Source: Eremomyces bilateralis CBS 781.70 | Lineage: Eukaryota > Ascomycota > Dothideomycetes > Eremomycetales > Eremomycetaceae | Direction of reading: 5' to 3' | Length of the DNA: 64,000 bases | Assembly: GCF_010015585.1 (NCBI RefSeq) | Contig: NW_022985090.1 | Span: forward strand, 1 to 64,000 | Part shown: positions 1 to 11,681 of the stretch, piece after piece | Position numbering within the stretch: the first letter of the stretch is position 1 | Layout: every line of letters begins with the position of its first letter | The notes under the pieces: generated by a model | Database searches by the model: none | What the model saw: the letters and a program-made list of their open reading frames with translations, nothing else | Told to the model about the DNA's origin: nothing | Made by a program: the position numbers and the translations under genes

Positions 1-262
1 GGGCTACGGAGAAGGCCCTTTTGGCGAAGGAGAGGCAGGTTAGTAAGGAGGCTCGATTAGCCAACCTCCAGATCCGCAGGGAGTCTAGATCCTTTAGAAC
101 CACCAAGAGAAAGTCTATACAGGTGGTTTCAAGGCGAAGTCTACAGCCTCACGTTATCCCCAGTGGTCAAGAAGATACAGAGGGGGGTCCTTCGTCTGGG
201 CGCCCACGACGTGAGAAACGCCTCCCAAAACGCCTACAGGACTACGAATTAGATGGGAAATA
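1..262 (+). pseudogene. C-terminal fragment of a pogo/Fot1-type transposase
   Basis: The reading frame enters from the window edge and ends at a stop at 260-262. It encodes a basic, charged tail (about 80 residues visible) rich in Arg, Lys and Glu, typical of the C-terminal end of fungal pogo/Fot1 (DDE_1) transposases. Bases 1-159 match 15457-15615 without a visible difference, where the same tail follows a recognisable DDE domain; that is the main reason for the call. The catalytic domain lies outside the window. No terminal inverted repeat could be located downstream. Confidence 0.7.
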
Positions 263-1175
263 AGGCTCTATCTACACAGACCTCACCACCAGCTTTTTCT
301 ACATAATTTACTTTTTTATGGGTGCGAGTAGCCTCAAAAACATATCCAAAATATCCAGTGAAATCGTGCATTGAGTGGGACCGTGCACGCCGCGTGGAAG
401 ACCTCAAACCTTTAACCTTAGACCTCAGACCTCTACCCCCTGTGGCTTTTCCAGTTCCCGCCCGTGACAATTTCCACGATATTACTTGTGCCTAACTGCC
501 GATTTGGCTCTGCACCTCCATCCAAGTACCTATTAAATGAAGTCCCTCACACCATACAAAACAAACCAACAGACTATGGAGTACACGTACCCCTCCCCCA
601 CCCACCGTATTCAGGTTTGTTACTGATACGACGAAGCCTCCACCGGATGTCAACTCCCGAAATGGCGTGTGAGGATGAGACCACAAATGCAGGGGCCCTT
701 GGTGCCTTGGTGCCCTAGGCTGCTAGACAGCAGAGTATGTTTATCAATGTGTGTTAACTAGTCTACCAATCACACAGCGTATCCCGTTTAGATGGGGTTC
801 TGATTGGTTGATATAAAACGCCAGGCATCCAGGCATAAAACTACACCGCCGCCTCGCCAGTAAGGAAGGAGGGATGGGAAGGTAGCTGGCCCGTGTCCCG
901 GCATCAATATCCTTTTGTTCTCCACAACTCTGAGGGGATGAGGGAAATCCTCCGTTCAGGTCTCGAATTTCTTTTATCACCTCCGAACCAGTGGTCTTGG
1001 GTACATATCTTGTCCCTTCGTCAGTCACTACTGCCACGTCTTTGCCGATTGACGGGCTCATGCTGCAATTGGTGCTCCATTGACCTGAATTGTGCATTCG
1101 TTATCGCGTCTTTGGTCGCTGAATAATCGGTTCCGAGAGATTCCTGGGAAGGACCTTTAGACGCAAACACCAACG
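263..1175. other. Intergenic region upstream of erg5
   Basis: No convincing gene is seen. Short open frames on both strands overlap one another and resemble nothing recognised. The right half is presumably the erg5 promoter and leader. The sequence ATCACCTCC near 978 vaguely resembles a sterol-regulatory (SREBP/SrbA) E-box variant, but this is not strong enough to call. Confidence 0.5.
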
Positions 1176-3059
1176 ATGGCAACCAACGCAACGTTTTTGC
1201 CGGTGGCGGGTGTGAAGGTGATGCCGATACGGCATACAAGCTTCTTGAGATCGATCATTGAGGGGACGAATATCGCGACGGTGTTGGTGACGCTGATTAT
1301 AGGCGCTCTTGTGTATGATCAAGGTACGGGACCCCCTGCTTATGCCTAAAGGTACCTCGTACCTGGAGATCATATGCATATTCCTCTAGGTTGATGTCTT
1401 CAACAATACTAACATGTCTCCGGAACAGCGATGTATATCTACAGAAAACGTGGCATCGTGGGTCCCAACTGGAAAACCCCCTTCATCGGCCCTTTCCTCG
1501 AGTCCGTGAACCCCGATTTCGAGAAGTACTACGCCAAATGGACCAGCGGCCCGCTCAGCTGCGTCTCCGTCTTCCACAAGTTCGTCGTCATCGCCTCAAC
1601 GCGCGATTATGCCCGAAAGATCTTCAACGCCCCGGCCTACGTCAAGCCCTGCGTCGTTGACATCGCATACAAGCTCCTGAGACCGCAGAACTGGGTGTTC
1701 CTGGACGGAAAGGCGCACGTCGACTACCGAAAGGGACTAAACGGTCTATTTACGCGCCAGGCACTCGAATCATACCTTCCCGGACAGGAGGAGGTGTTCG
1801 ACCACTACTTCGATGCGTTCATCCAGACGAGCAAGAAGAACGGCATGAAGCCGGTCCCCTGGATGCCGGACTTCCGCGAACTGCTATGCGCGGTCTCCTG
1901 CCGCACCTTCGTGGGCCACTACATGACTGAAGCCGCCGTGAAAAAGATCGCGGACGACTTCTACCTCATCACCGCAGCGCTTGAGCTCGTCAACTTCCCC
2001 ATCATCATCCCCTTCACGCGCACCTGGTACGGCAAGAAGGCCGCCGACATGGTGCTCGACGAGTTCGCCAAGTGCTCTGCGAAGAGTAAGGTGCGCATGG
2101 CGGCAGGCGGCGAGCCGAACTGCATTCTCGACCGCTGGGTGGTGCAGATGATCGCGTCAGAGAAATACCGCGAGCGGCTCGCCGCCGGGGTGGCTCCCGA
2201 GGACGCGGGGAAGCCCGACATCGTGCTGCGAGAGTTCACGGACTTCGAGATCAGCATGACGCTGTTGACATTCTTATTCGCGTCGCAGGACGCCACCAGC
2301 AGTGCGTGCACGTGGATGTTCCAGATTATGGCGGATCGGCCGGAGTTCCTGGATAAGATTCGGGAGGAACAGTTAGCAGTACGCGATGGGGACAGGAACG
2401 CGCGGATGACGTTGGATATGTTGGATAAGATGACGTACACGCGAGCGATCGTGAAGGAGACGTTGAGGTATCGACCGCCCGTGATCATGGTGCCGTACAT
2501 GGTGAAGAAAGACTTCAAGCTCAGCGAAGATTATACAGTGCCGAAGGGTAAGTCATCTCTTGTTACTCTTCCCATTCCTCGCTCCACCATATTCTGTCTT
2601 TCTTCTTTTCTCCCCTCGACAACCATCAGAATCATCCTAACCTTCCCAGGCTCCATGGTCATCCCCACCACCTACATGGCCCTCCACGACCCCGAAGCCT
2701 ACCCCAACCCGGAATCCTTCGACCCGGACCGCTGGATCACCGGTGACGCGGAGAAGCAGACAAAGAACTGGCTGGTCTTCGGCACGGGCCCGCACTACTG
2801 CCTCGGACAGCAGTACGCGCAGCTGAACCTGATGGCGCTGATCGGGAAGGCGAGTTTGGAGGTTGACTGGAAGCATGAGATCACGCCGCTGTCGGAGAAG
2901 ATTAAGGTGTTTGCGACGATTTTCCCGCAGGTTCGTACCGTTCCTTTCCTTGCCTAGAAACAGGCAATCATCCCCATCGGTCGGTGATGGGTTCTATGGT
3001 GCTAGCAGCTAATCCGAGAACAGGATGACTGCCTTCTCACCTTCTCGAAGCGCCCATAA
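1176..3059 (+). CDS. erg5: Sterol C-22 desaturase, cytochrome P450 CYP61
   Basis: Erg5 introduces the C-22 double bond of ergosterol in the endoplasmic reticulum. Four exons are inferred: 1176-1323, 1429-2547, 2650-2930 and 3024-3059. The first exon encodes a hydrophobic membrane anchor and ends in YDQ, leading into MYIYRK. The protein shows the CYP61 I-helix signature FLFASQDATSSA, the K-helix KETLRYRPP, and the haem loop FGTGPHYCLGQQ with its cysteine ligand. The last exon restores the family C-terminus DDCLLTF, which reading through the final intron would lose. The three introns have GTACGG, GTAAGT and GTTCGT donors and CAG acceptors. The gene looks intact. A convergent rhodanese gene lies about 370 bp downstream. 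Activity against azoles cannot be inferred from CYP61. Confidence 0.93.
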
Positions 3060-3432
3060 CGGTAGCACGAGCGGAAGAACGGCAACACTTATAAAGCATC
3101 TCATTTCACAGAGAACCTGTATATAGGGGGGAACGGCGTGGACGTTGGAAAAGCCAACGACGGAGCCGCGATCGATCCAGCACCCCCAATCCAAGGCTCG
3201 ATCGATGCGGCTGGACGCACCGAGTGTGGGATGTAATCATAGACCTTTTCAGCGGCGCTCGACTTTGTGGCCTGGGGGCGGTATTATAGCTTGAACTAAT
3301 ATTAATGGCACGGCCACTTTTCATCCAACACGTCTACTTTTTATGTTGTTGGGCTGCAATCGTCTAGTTATCTTCACTTATCCCGTCTTCTCTTCTCCCC
3401 ACCGCCGCGCTCCCTCCAAACTATCTATCCTC

Positions 3433-4101
3433 CTACGCCCTCTCACCCCCCTTTCCCACCCAATCCACCCAACTCCCCTTATACTCCCCCACCCTCCCAT
3501 ACCCCGCCCTCCGCGCCATCTCCGCCGCCGCCTTACTCCTTACCCCAGCCTTACAGTAAAACACCAGCTCCTGTGTCTCCTGCGGCTTCGGCATGCCGAA
3601 CCGGTCGGCGAACTCCGCGGGAGGGAGGAACAGAAAGTCCGGGGAGGAGGTGATGGGGAGATTGAGAGCGCGGGGGATGTGGCCGGAGGTGAATTCGGTG
3701 GGTTCGCGGACGTCTGGGATGGGTGGTTAGAGTGGTGGGGAGGCGGGGAGAGGGATAGTGGAGGAAGATGGGGAAGGGGGAGATAGTGTGAAGTCGTCAA
3801 CCATCACTCACCGATCAGAATCCTCTCCGGATCCGGTTTGGTACTTAATTCCTTAATCTACCACACCTCCTCGTCAGCGTCCGTTCCCCTTCATCGACAG
3901 TGTCCAGGCGCGACCTACCGAGTCGAAATCATATTTCTTTGCCGTTTTCGCTTCGCTCGCGGAGTACCATCGCACCGCATGCACTGGCGCCGCGGCTTTC
4001 GTTTGCGTTCGGAGGGTGGGTGAAAGGGTGAGGAGTGGGCGGGTAGTGGTGCGGAGGGAGGGGACGGTACGGGAGAGGTGGAGGAGGGTGCGGGATGCCA
4101 T
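3433..4101 (-). CDS. Rhodanese-domain protein, probably mitochondrial thiosulfate sulfurtransferase
   Basis: Three exons are inferred on the minus strand: 4101-3919, 3857-3812 and 3713-3433, giving about 169 residues. Residues 1-50 form an Arg/Ser/Thr-rich, acid-free presequence typical of mitochondrial import. It is followed by KKYDFDS and a single rhodanese domain with DVREPTEFTSGHIP and the active-site loop FYCKAGVRSKAA, whose cysteine would carry the persulfide. The loop and length resemble the fungal single-domain RDL1/RDL2-like sulfurtransferases. Introns have GTAGGT and GTGAGT donors. The domain ends in GEYKGSWVDW close to the stop, as expected. The physiological sulfur acceptor is unknown. 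The gene converges on erg5. Confidence 0.85.
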
Positions 4102-4483
4102 TGGGAGTGCAGGTGGTGGGGGTTGGCGAGGGGGTATCGGAGAATCTGGGGTTTCGTGGAGTTGTTGGTGGGAGACGTTGGGGTTAGGAACCAGATGTTT
4201 CTCTGCTACAGTGCTGTTTGAGTCGGTATTTGCTTAGCTCGGGGAGGTTTTGGCAGTTTCTGGCGTGCCGGGATGAATATCGGACGATGTCGTCAGTTGC
4301 ACCGCCACAGTTCTAGGGGTTCCTCCGTCTGGCCTCGGCGGCGCATGGAATTCCAGCTTGAGCGACATGATAAGTCTCGGAACTGTTCATGATGTGCATC
4401 TCTCCTACCAACCCCATGAAATAGCAGGTCATTCCCGCAGACCATTTCCTCGCGCTCTTCTATGGCGCGCATCCTCCTCCATA

Positions 4484-6615
4484 ATGCCCGACCAACCCGA
4501 TGACGTCCCGCCTATCGCGGCGGTGTTTCTGATCAAGTTCGATCTCAAAGTCGGGTGTGTATCGCCGTGCATCCATGGGCGCTTTGTGAACGCTGTGGGG
4601 ATCCGAAGCTGACGGGTAGGATGTAGCTATACAATTGCCTGGAAACGATCGATATCCGAAGGTGAGACCGCGCCATGTCCTGCCCGCTGCGGATGCGAAA
4701 CGACCGGTCCGGACTGTCCTAACTAGCGATAGTTACCGTCGATGGCGGAGTGGAGTTTAAGTCGCTGCCGTCTGGATTACACAATGTGAAGGATGATCTT
4801 GTGTATGTATCCCAGGTATCAGCAGCATAGAAGAGGCCTGACGGGAGACTAGATACTTCATCCAGGACGACTACGCCGGCATCAGCGCGTTTGTCAACCG
4901 TCCCGCCGCGGAATCAGAGCGCAATGCGCACCTCGTTGCCGTGGGCGTACTTGTACCTCTGAATAACAGTCGGCTGGGGAGAGGATGGCTACATGCTGAG
5001 AAGCTACAGGAATTGGCAAGGTATGGATTGCGTCGCCGGTACCGTTGGCGACAGCTCAACATGAGCGTGAAGCTAACGACTATTCTCCACGATAGCGCCG
5101 TCGCTGACGATACATCGAAAACCGCTCCCCTCGAAAAGTTCTGGGAGCAATGGAGATCCGATAAGGGGAAGCAGGGAGCGTCCGCATCAAAATCGCCGCC
5201 AGGACTAGATCAGCGGAAATCAGGTCATTCGAGAATTAGGGCGTTGTCCACGCTGACGATCAATGTTCCCGCGGAGCAATCATTACCCAAGTTCCATCCC
5301 TCACTCTCGATATTGAAGTGCTTGGATGTGTTCGGGCCATTGATATTTCCACTTTACCGGGCTGCATTGCTACGACCGCGGATCCTGTTGATCGGGTCCG
5401 CGCCGGTACGATTTCCTTGCGAATTCGGTGAGTTCGTACCTTCTCATACCCAGCATCTGGGTCGAATATATGAACCGGAATTGACAATCGACAGCGTACG
5501 ACCTTTCCATCATCTCCGCCATCTCCTCCACCCTCCACTCCTCCCTCCCCATCGAATCCACCCCCCTCTACCGCCTAAAACCCCTCTTCAACGTCGGTGT
5601 CCACGACATCCCGTACCTCTCCCGCCCTCGCACCGGCGATGCCAACGACATCGAATCCGAGCTCGGCTGGATCGCCTGCACCACCGACGAGATCCTCGCC
5701 ATGAAACCGCAGCTCTACGACCTCCTCATCGAGCTCCCCCCAATCACTGACGACAAACCCGGCTCCCACCCCGGCCGCGTCCGCAAATGGCCCAAACTCA
5801 AAACCAGCGCCGGCGCCGAAATCAAGGCCACCCGCCGCGACCTGCGCCGCTACAAAGCGCTCTACTCCGTCCTCCGCCCCCTCCTCCATCCCTCCTCGAA
5901 CTCCCACCTCAACGAGGACGGCATCTCATCTACCGCCCCCATCGACCAAAGCACCACCTCCTACACCGACGACGAAGATGCCGACACCAACAACGACCAC
6001 CTCCCCCTCCTCCGCCACCCGAACTACGTGACCAAGAATCCTGCCGCACAAACCCCTGCCGAAGAAGATAGCCAGCTCTTCTCCGACCTTGAGAAGCTCA
6101 CCGAGCCGCGTTCGTGGACCGCGCTGGCATACTCCGGGTTCATGTGGTGGGCGGCAGCCGGGGAGCCGGACTCGAGCGAGGAGGAAGAGCAGCGCGACGC
6201 GGAGGACAGCGTGGGCGAGCTGGCGGACGTGGTGGGGCGGCTGGTGGACGAGGGAATGATCGGCGGCGGGCGCGGCGACGCGGAGAAGACGAGGGGGTTG
6301 GTGGAGACGACGATCGTGGCCAGCTTTCATCGGATGACGGCAGGGTTGGTGAGGGTGGGGGCGGAGGTGGCGGGGGTGCATGGGGAGCGGCCGGATATCG
6401 GTGTAGAGGATGGAGATGATGGTGAAGGAGAGGAGGCAGTGGAGGAGGAACTGGAGGCGGTGGATGTAGATACGGAGGATTTGAGGCGGATGGGGCTGGA
6501 TGGGTGGAGCCCGGGGGATGCAGAGTTCGCGCAGCGGTTCTTGGAGCTCTATTGGGGGCGGGAGGTGCGGGTGCGGACGGCGGGGTTGGAGTGTTGTGGG
6601 GTGAAGATCTGTTGA
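4484..6615 (+). CDS. DENN-related LCHN (DENND11/DUF2347) family protein
   Basis: Six exons are inferred: 4484-4554, 4627-4661, 4733-4802, 4853-5020, 5096-5427 and 5495-6615, giving 598 residues. The order of motifs matches animal LCHN/DENND11: AAVFLIKFDLKVG at the N-terminus, VEFKSLPSGLH, VYFIQDDYAGISAF, VGVLVPL, a helix around FPLYRAALLRPRILLIG, WIACTTDEILAMK followed by LYDLLIELP, and a C-terminal MGLDGWSPGDAEF segment. This family is related to DENN proteins, which act in Rab GTPase-linked membrane traffic; the exact role in fungi is not known. A long acidic, low-complexity insert (EEEEQ and EDGDDGEGEE stretches) lies in the last third. Each intron preserves frame. The third exon codons are GC-rich and purine-skewed. 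Confidence 0.85.
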
Positions 6616-6909
6616 GCGAGGATGTGTACGGTTCCTTGGCTCTTTTACGGCGTATTTTGTTGTACGGAAGAATTCAGGGGCTTCTCGATCTGGGACGGGA
6701 ATATTGCTCTTGTCGGTCTATGTAGATTTCAGGTTCGGTCGGGTGCCTGGGGTCAAATGTATCATCAATCGGCGAAAAAAACCGCAGGACATGGCTCAAT
6801 TGTTCTACATCGAATCAGACACCCTCCTCCCTCCTTGCAGCAAAGTCTGCTCCAATCCCCCAAAAATCCTCCCCCCGCATCCCCGCCCCCTCTTCTTCCC
6901 CCATCTGTT

Positions 6910-7329
6910 TTACATCAATCCCGCCCAAAGCTCTTGCCGATTCCGCCCATACACCCCATTCTCTGCCGTCCAATCCACCTCCCCGTCCGGGCGCCCTTGG
7001 CCCGCATTCACATCGCCAGACGTCGCGCGGTCACCGCCGTTCGCGTGTGCTCGCGGAAGATTTTTCGGATCCGGGTTCAGGGGGTAGCATTTCGATTTCG
7101 GGGCGGAACCAGGGGGGGCGGTCTTCGCGTGGAATTCACGGGGGCCGGGGGAGCGGCCGGGTTGGTGCTGGTGGGGGTTAGAGGTGGGGTGGTGAGGGGA
7201 AGAGGTGGAGGGGCTTACGGCTTTGGAGGAGTGGGGGGGATCGTGGTGGATGCGGGAGGAGAATTGGCCTTGGTTGGAAAGGGATTTGGTGGAGGAGGGG
7301 GTGCTAGTTGCGGTGCCGATGGCGGACAT
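6910..7329 (-). CDS. Small hydrophilic protein of unknown function
   Basis: An open frame begins at an ATG at 7329 and runs to 6910. A probable 51-bp intron interrupts it: GTAAGC directly after the SSKA codons, CTAAC branch and CAG acceptor. Splicing would give about 122 residues; reading through gives 139. The product is rich in Ser, Pro, Asn and Gly with no membrane segment or signal peptide. The end contains a compact block, GDVNAGQGRPDGEVDWT, that looks conserved rather than random. I do not recognise the family. The gene sits head to tail with a membrane-protein gene about 760 bp away. Confidence 0.55.
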   Translation of the reverse strand: MSAIGTATSTPSSTKSLSNQGQFSSRIHHDPPHSSKAVSPSTSSPHHPTSNPHQHQPGRSPGPREFHAKTAPPGSAPKSKCYPLNPDPKNLPRAHANGGDRATSGDVNAGQGRPDGEVDWTAENGVYGRNRQELWAGLM

Positions 7330-8086
7330 GGTGGAGGTGTTGACTTGTTGGTGAGAGACTTCTAATGTGGTGGGTGGATGAAATGGGGAGGTTTGACGGT
7401 ATGGAAGCAGTTCTTTAAAGACTTAAATGAATTGAAATAGTAAAGAACACAAAACTGCAAGTGACGTTGACTGGGTCTTGTCCCTACATCATTTCTTCAG
7501 ATATCAGGGTGTTTCTAGACGTGATCTTCCTAGTCATACGACACTGATGCCTAACACAGACCTGATTCATATATTGTTATCTTCATTTTGGATCCCGAAC
7601 ATCCGAATCGTAGACTCATATATAGAACTGAGAACATCGTGTTAGATGCTTAGATCTTGTAAGAATTTGCAAACAGTGCCAAAGGTGCTTCCAATGGCCG
7701 GTCGTGATGAGATTATATATCGTGTCGAAGATTAGATATTGCCTTAATGCCTGAGGCCCAACTTTGATTTTTGATTACGTCAGGCAACCATTCTGCGTTG
7801 GCCAGACCGACCAATCCACTCCTGTTTACATGTGAACGAGATCGGACTCCTGCTGCTAAAGTCTACTGGGTATAGGAACCCAAGGTTGACGATTTCAATA
7901 TTCGATTGTTTTGGTGTATACATGTGCATGTATCCTACAAGCGATCAGTGTGCGCCCCAATGAGTCCAATGAATGTCCGATATCACGTAGATAGTCCCAT
8001 ATACCCATATCGACATCCAGTTCGCAACTCCAACGCATATCCCGAAACCCAATTCCCAAATACCCATCCCTCATAAACCCAAACCA
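7330..8086. other. AT-richer intergenic region
   Basis: Contains no credible open frame. It lies between two minus-strand genes and probably holds the 3' end of the membrane-protein transcript and the promoter of the small gene at 6910-7329. No repeat or RNA gene is seen. Confidence 0.5.
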
Positions 8087-9319
8087 TTACCCTGAATTAG
8101 ACGGCGCCAAATCCCCCAACTCAATTTCCCTCCTCCTCTCCTCCCGACTTTTCGCCCTCGCCACCCCCTTCCCCCCCTCCTCCCCACCCCCCTTCCTCCC
8201 CCTCCCCCGCGCCCGCCGCACGCTCCCCGGCACCGCCAACAACCGGTCATACACCTGCGTCTTCCCATCGGGACCCATCCGACTCACCCGCTCGATCCGC
8301 TCAATCTGCACCTCATCCTCTTCACCGCCGGGCCACTCGATCTGGAACGTCGAGCCCGCCGCCGTCGCGGGGGCGGTGCCGCTGTCAGATTGGGAGCGTG
8401 TCAGGAGGAGGGCGAGGTTGCGTTGGGTGGGATCAGGTTCGTCGGGATCGGCCGGAGGGGGGACAGGGGCGGCAGGGGAGGGGATGGGGGAGTGGAGGGC
8501 GGAGGGCCATTGGTTGGCGTAGTAGTTTTGGTAGTAATCGGAGGACGGGGTGGGTTGGTGGGTGGGGGAGGTGTTGCTGGTGTGGGCGGTGTTGGCGTAG
8601 CTGGAGGAGGGCTGGAAGGCCCCACCGATGCCGGGGCTGGCGCGGTAGATGTCGTCGATTTGGGTGCCGGAGATAGTGGTGCGGTGGGTGGAGAAGCGGG
8701 GTTTGTTCGAGGCGTTGCTGCGCCGTTGCGCGATCCGTCGCTGGGTGAATATTAAAAGTGCGGCGTAGATGATGGTGGATACCAGGGAGAGGACGATGGC
8801 GACAGGGGCTCCTGCGCCGGAGAAAGTGTATCGTGTAGACGAGGCGAAGGCGTAGAGAGTTGCGAGGAGTCCCAGTGCGGAAGAGGCGAAGCATGGGAGG
8901 AAGAGTGATTCGGCGCGGAAGAGGGGGGATTTGCAAGCGAAGCAGATAAGCGGTGTTAGACTGTGTCCTGCCGTGAGGAGAGCGACCACTATGACGATGA
9001 GAGCGGTTTTGGAGAATCGAAGTTTAGGGTCGACGTCGAAGGTAGTGGGAAGAATGCAGTATCTTGGACGTTGTCAGTATGGCCGACCCTCGGTTCTATA
9101 GTCAAAGTCCTCACCCTCCCATGATCATCCATGATGCTGCTAATGCAAGACCGCGCCAGTACCACTGCCATAATGTCAGAAAACTCGGAATCTGTCAGTC
9201 ATGCCTTGTAATCTTACTGCAACCGGATCTCTCTCAAAGTATATATCGTCGAGTGCCATATATCCGGTGCGATGCCCGCCTGCATTGGCATCGGTCCGGG
9301 AGAAATCGAAGAGACCCAT
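8087..9319 (-). CDS. Polytopic membrane protein of unknown function
   Basis: Three exons are inferred: 9319-9218, 9164-9115 and 9062-8087, giving 375 residues. The start MGLFDFSRTDANAG was chosen because it joins in frame through two introns (GTAAGA and GTGAGG donors) to WYWRGLALAASWMIMGGY and then YCILPTTFDVDP. About four membrane helices are visible: LALAASWMIMGGYCILP, ALIVIVVALLTAGHSL, FASSALGLLATLYAFA and VAIVLSLVSTIIYAALLIF. A long cytosolic-type tail rich in Ser, Pro and Gln follows, ending in a basic RRARGRGRK stretch and a charged end. It resembles conserved unannotated fungal membrane proteins; no transporter or enzyme motif is seen. Confidence 0.75.
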
Positions 9320-10559
9320 TGGATAACCATATATTCGATACAGCTGTTAGGCCGGAGAGATTCTTCCACAGCCAGGGAGGCTGCTCATCTAGGGGAAATA
9401 GGCCCGTCGTAGAGCCAGGTAGATTCGACGTCGATAGTGCGGTCGTGGGGTTGTTTCGGGGAGTGCGTTCGAGGTTTCTTCACTTTTCCAGGGCAATTCT
9501 CGCCCGGGCGTTCTATTATACCACGACCGAACTATATGTGATGTACGACCCTAGAAAACCGTCGAAGTGCGATTCGAGAGGAAGAACGAGGGTAGAACTC
9601 GATATCAACAAGTGGAGGAGCGAGTGACAGAACCAATGGATGGCAACCGGAGGCCTCCGAACGTTTCACGGCCAGACCAGCATCACCCTCAAGTCAACGG
9701 TTTGACCGATAAAAACAACGCAAGAAGTTTTCACGAGTGAAGATGGAAAAGTCTCGCAGCTGAATGATGGGTTGGGAATACGATACGACTGTCAGTGCAG
9801 CTCCCACGGACTGTTACTTCGATCCCAAGTCGTTACTTCGACCGGGGGGCTGTGTTTCGGGGCAAGGCTGCACGAGATGGCGGGGCGATGCTAACCCGGT
9901 CTTACAGATAGGCGAGATTCTGCCTTGACTCGAGCAAGAAATTGTAAGATTTTCAATGGGTAGTTTATATCAGAATAGAACTTATTGGTACGCCTGATTC
10001 TGGATGCTGAATTGCATCGAATTAGCACAGAGGAGAACGCGAGCATTTGAACGTCTCGTGGGACTTGTATGGAATATTCTGACTCGGGATTCAGGAAACG
10101 CGCTCTGACAATAGGTAATATCGCACCGTTTGAAGTTAGCCTGACGATCGTGAAACAAACAATATTAAAATGGCTTGACAAGACCAATCTTTCTTTTTGG
10201 ACTGTAAAACGTAAGCCGAGTTTTCAAACGTTTTCCAGGTCGAATATTAGGAGCGAGCCGAAGTTCTCAGCTAACCAGAAGTCGTGAAAAGCAAACCGAA
10301 TCATCAACGTTTTTGCTGTCCTCGACCTTCCTCTTCTCTATTATCACCCTGACCACACTACGCGCTTCCCTTCTAGACATATTCAAGGACAATCTTCATC
10401 ATAACTAATTGAATGTTTACCTATAAAGCCTCTGGTACTCGGTGGTGCAAGAAACGAAGGTAATGACAAGCCTTCACAGTTAGTGTTTGTTTCCAACAGT
10501 TTCAAACAGAAGTTGAATCATGCGCGTTTTTTCTTTTGGTCTTTGCAAGTTCTCGATTT
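9320..10559. other. Intergenic DNA with no recognisable gene
   Basis: Short frames only. The left part is the promoter of the divergent membrane-protein gene. From about 9.9 kb the sequence becomes AT-richer and stop-dense, leading into the decayed region to the right. Confidence 0.45.
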
Positions 10560-11681
10560 CATGCGAGACTACATCGTCCTGTCTACTCCAATGGACTCGG
10601 ACGCCGTCGAACCCGATGGCCATGAAGTGTCATTGGCATTAGTCCAACGAAGCCGTATGATTTGGTCTACGTGCATTGAATCGAGCCACGATCACGATGT
10701 CGATCTGCAGCCCGCTCAGATGGAGTACCTGATCTCTGAATCCAAGGACTTGACCGACTCGTCTTGGAGATCGATATTGGGGAGACAACCTAGGACGCAT
10801 TAACATGGTGGCACACCCTTACATCCCCAGCAAAGCCACTTGGGAAGGGCCTGCTAGACTATGGTACCCTCCTTCTACATGTCCCTCGCATGCAATACGA
10901 GAGAAATTGTTGCACTTCTTTCAACGCCATTTTTCGACAAATCAACTCCCCGCAACCTCATAAGCGCATGACTGGAACCGATATTCGAACTTCTAGATCC
11001 GCTGTGGAAACTGAACCAGTACACAGATTTCCTCAACGTTTTGACCCTGCGAGCCCCTGCTGTGGCATCTCTTGGTTAGGAGCTCTCTTAATTGGCCTGA
11101 AAATGCTCCTTTTGTCCACAGCACGGATAGGAACACCTATCATAGACCTCATGGCCGCGGCATGAAATATTATCTCTACTGACCCAATCCAAGAAAGAGG
11201 GCCACATACTATTCGGCGCGCGGATGAGTGCCGTCCCCTATTCTTTACGCATTGCAATGGGTATAAGCTGCTCCCATCTGTCCTTGGCGGTCGTTTGGAT
11301 CGGTCCCGTTGGAGCAGGCGATACTAGCAGCTCGGGTGCATTTAGAATGTAGACATAACTTTGAATACCAGGGCTGGCTCTGGGCCTCTCTGGCCTTCTC
11401 AAGCTCATTATATGCTGGCTATCACCAAGCTCAACCTCATGGGCTGGCAGAAGATCTACTGGTTAAAACGGCAGCACAGAACATCACCAAACCTTCCTCA
11501 AGCATTTTTCAGAAACTGCGACTCGGAAAACCTTCAGGTGGTTGCATGACAATTCATGGCCGCTGACAGAAACACATATTCAGGAACATGAATGGGTATT
11601 TGCGTACGAAGATAATTCAGAGATTGATAGCACAGACGCAGATTCTTTTAATAACTTTAATTCTCAAGGGGCCATCTGAGA
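10560..11681 (+). pseudogene. Decayed remnant of an unrecognised protein-coding gene
   Basis: The plus strand shows stretches that look once-coding, separated by in-frame stops and frame changes. They include MRDYIVLSTPMDSDAVEPDG, EPIFELLDPLWKLNQYTDFL, a further block near 11.25 kb, and a final acidic block with YEDNSEIDSTDAD ending at the TGA at 11679-11681. The order of an N-terminal polar block, a tryptophan/leucine-rich middle and an acidic end suggests one ancestral gene. I do not recognise the family. Many breaks are TAA or TAG, as expected from C-to-T decay. Confidence 0.35.

Noticed and set aside
1961-2518. Minus-strand 185-codon frame within erg5
   Set aside because: It is antisense to the P450 core; the sense strand carries all CYP61 motifs.
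5926-6381. Minus-strand 151-codon frame across the LCHN gene
   Set aside because: It lies opposite the acidic, GC-rich last exon of a well-supported gene and is His/Pro/Arg-rich in a way typical of antisense.
8390-8755. Plus-strand Gly-rich open frames over the membrane-protein tail
   Set aside because: They are complements of Pro/Ser codons of the minus-strand gene and have no independent content.
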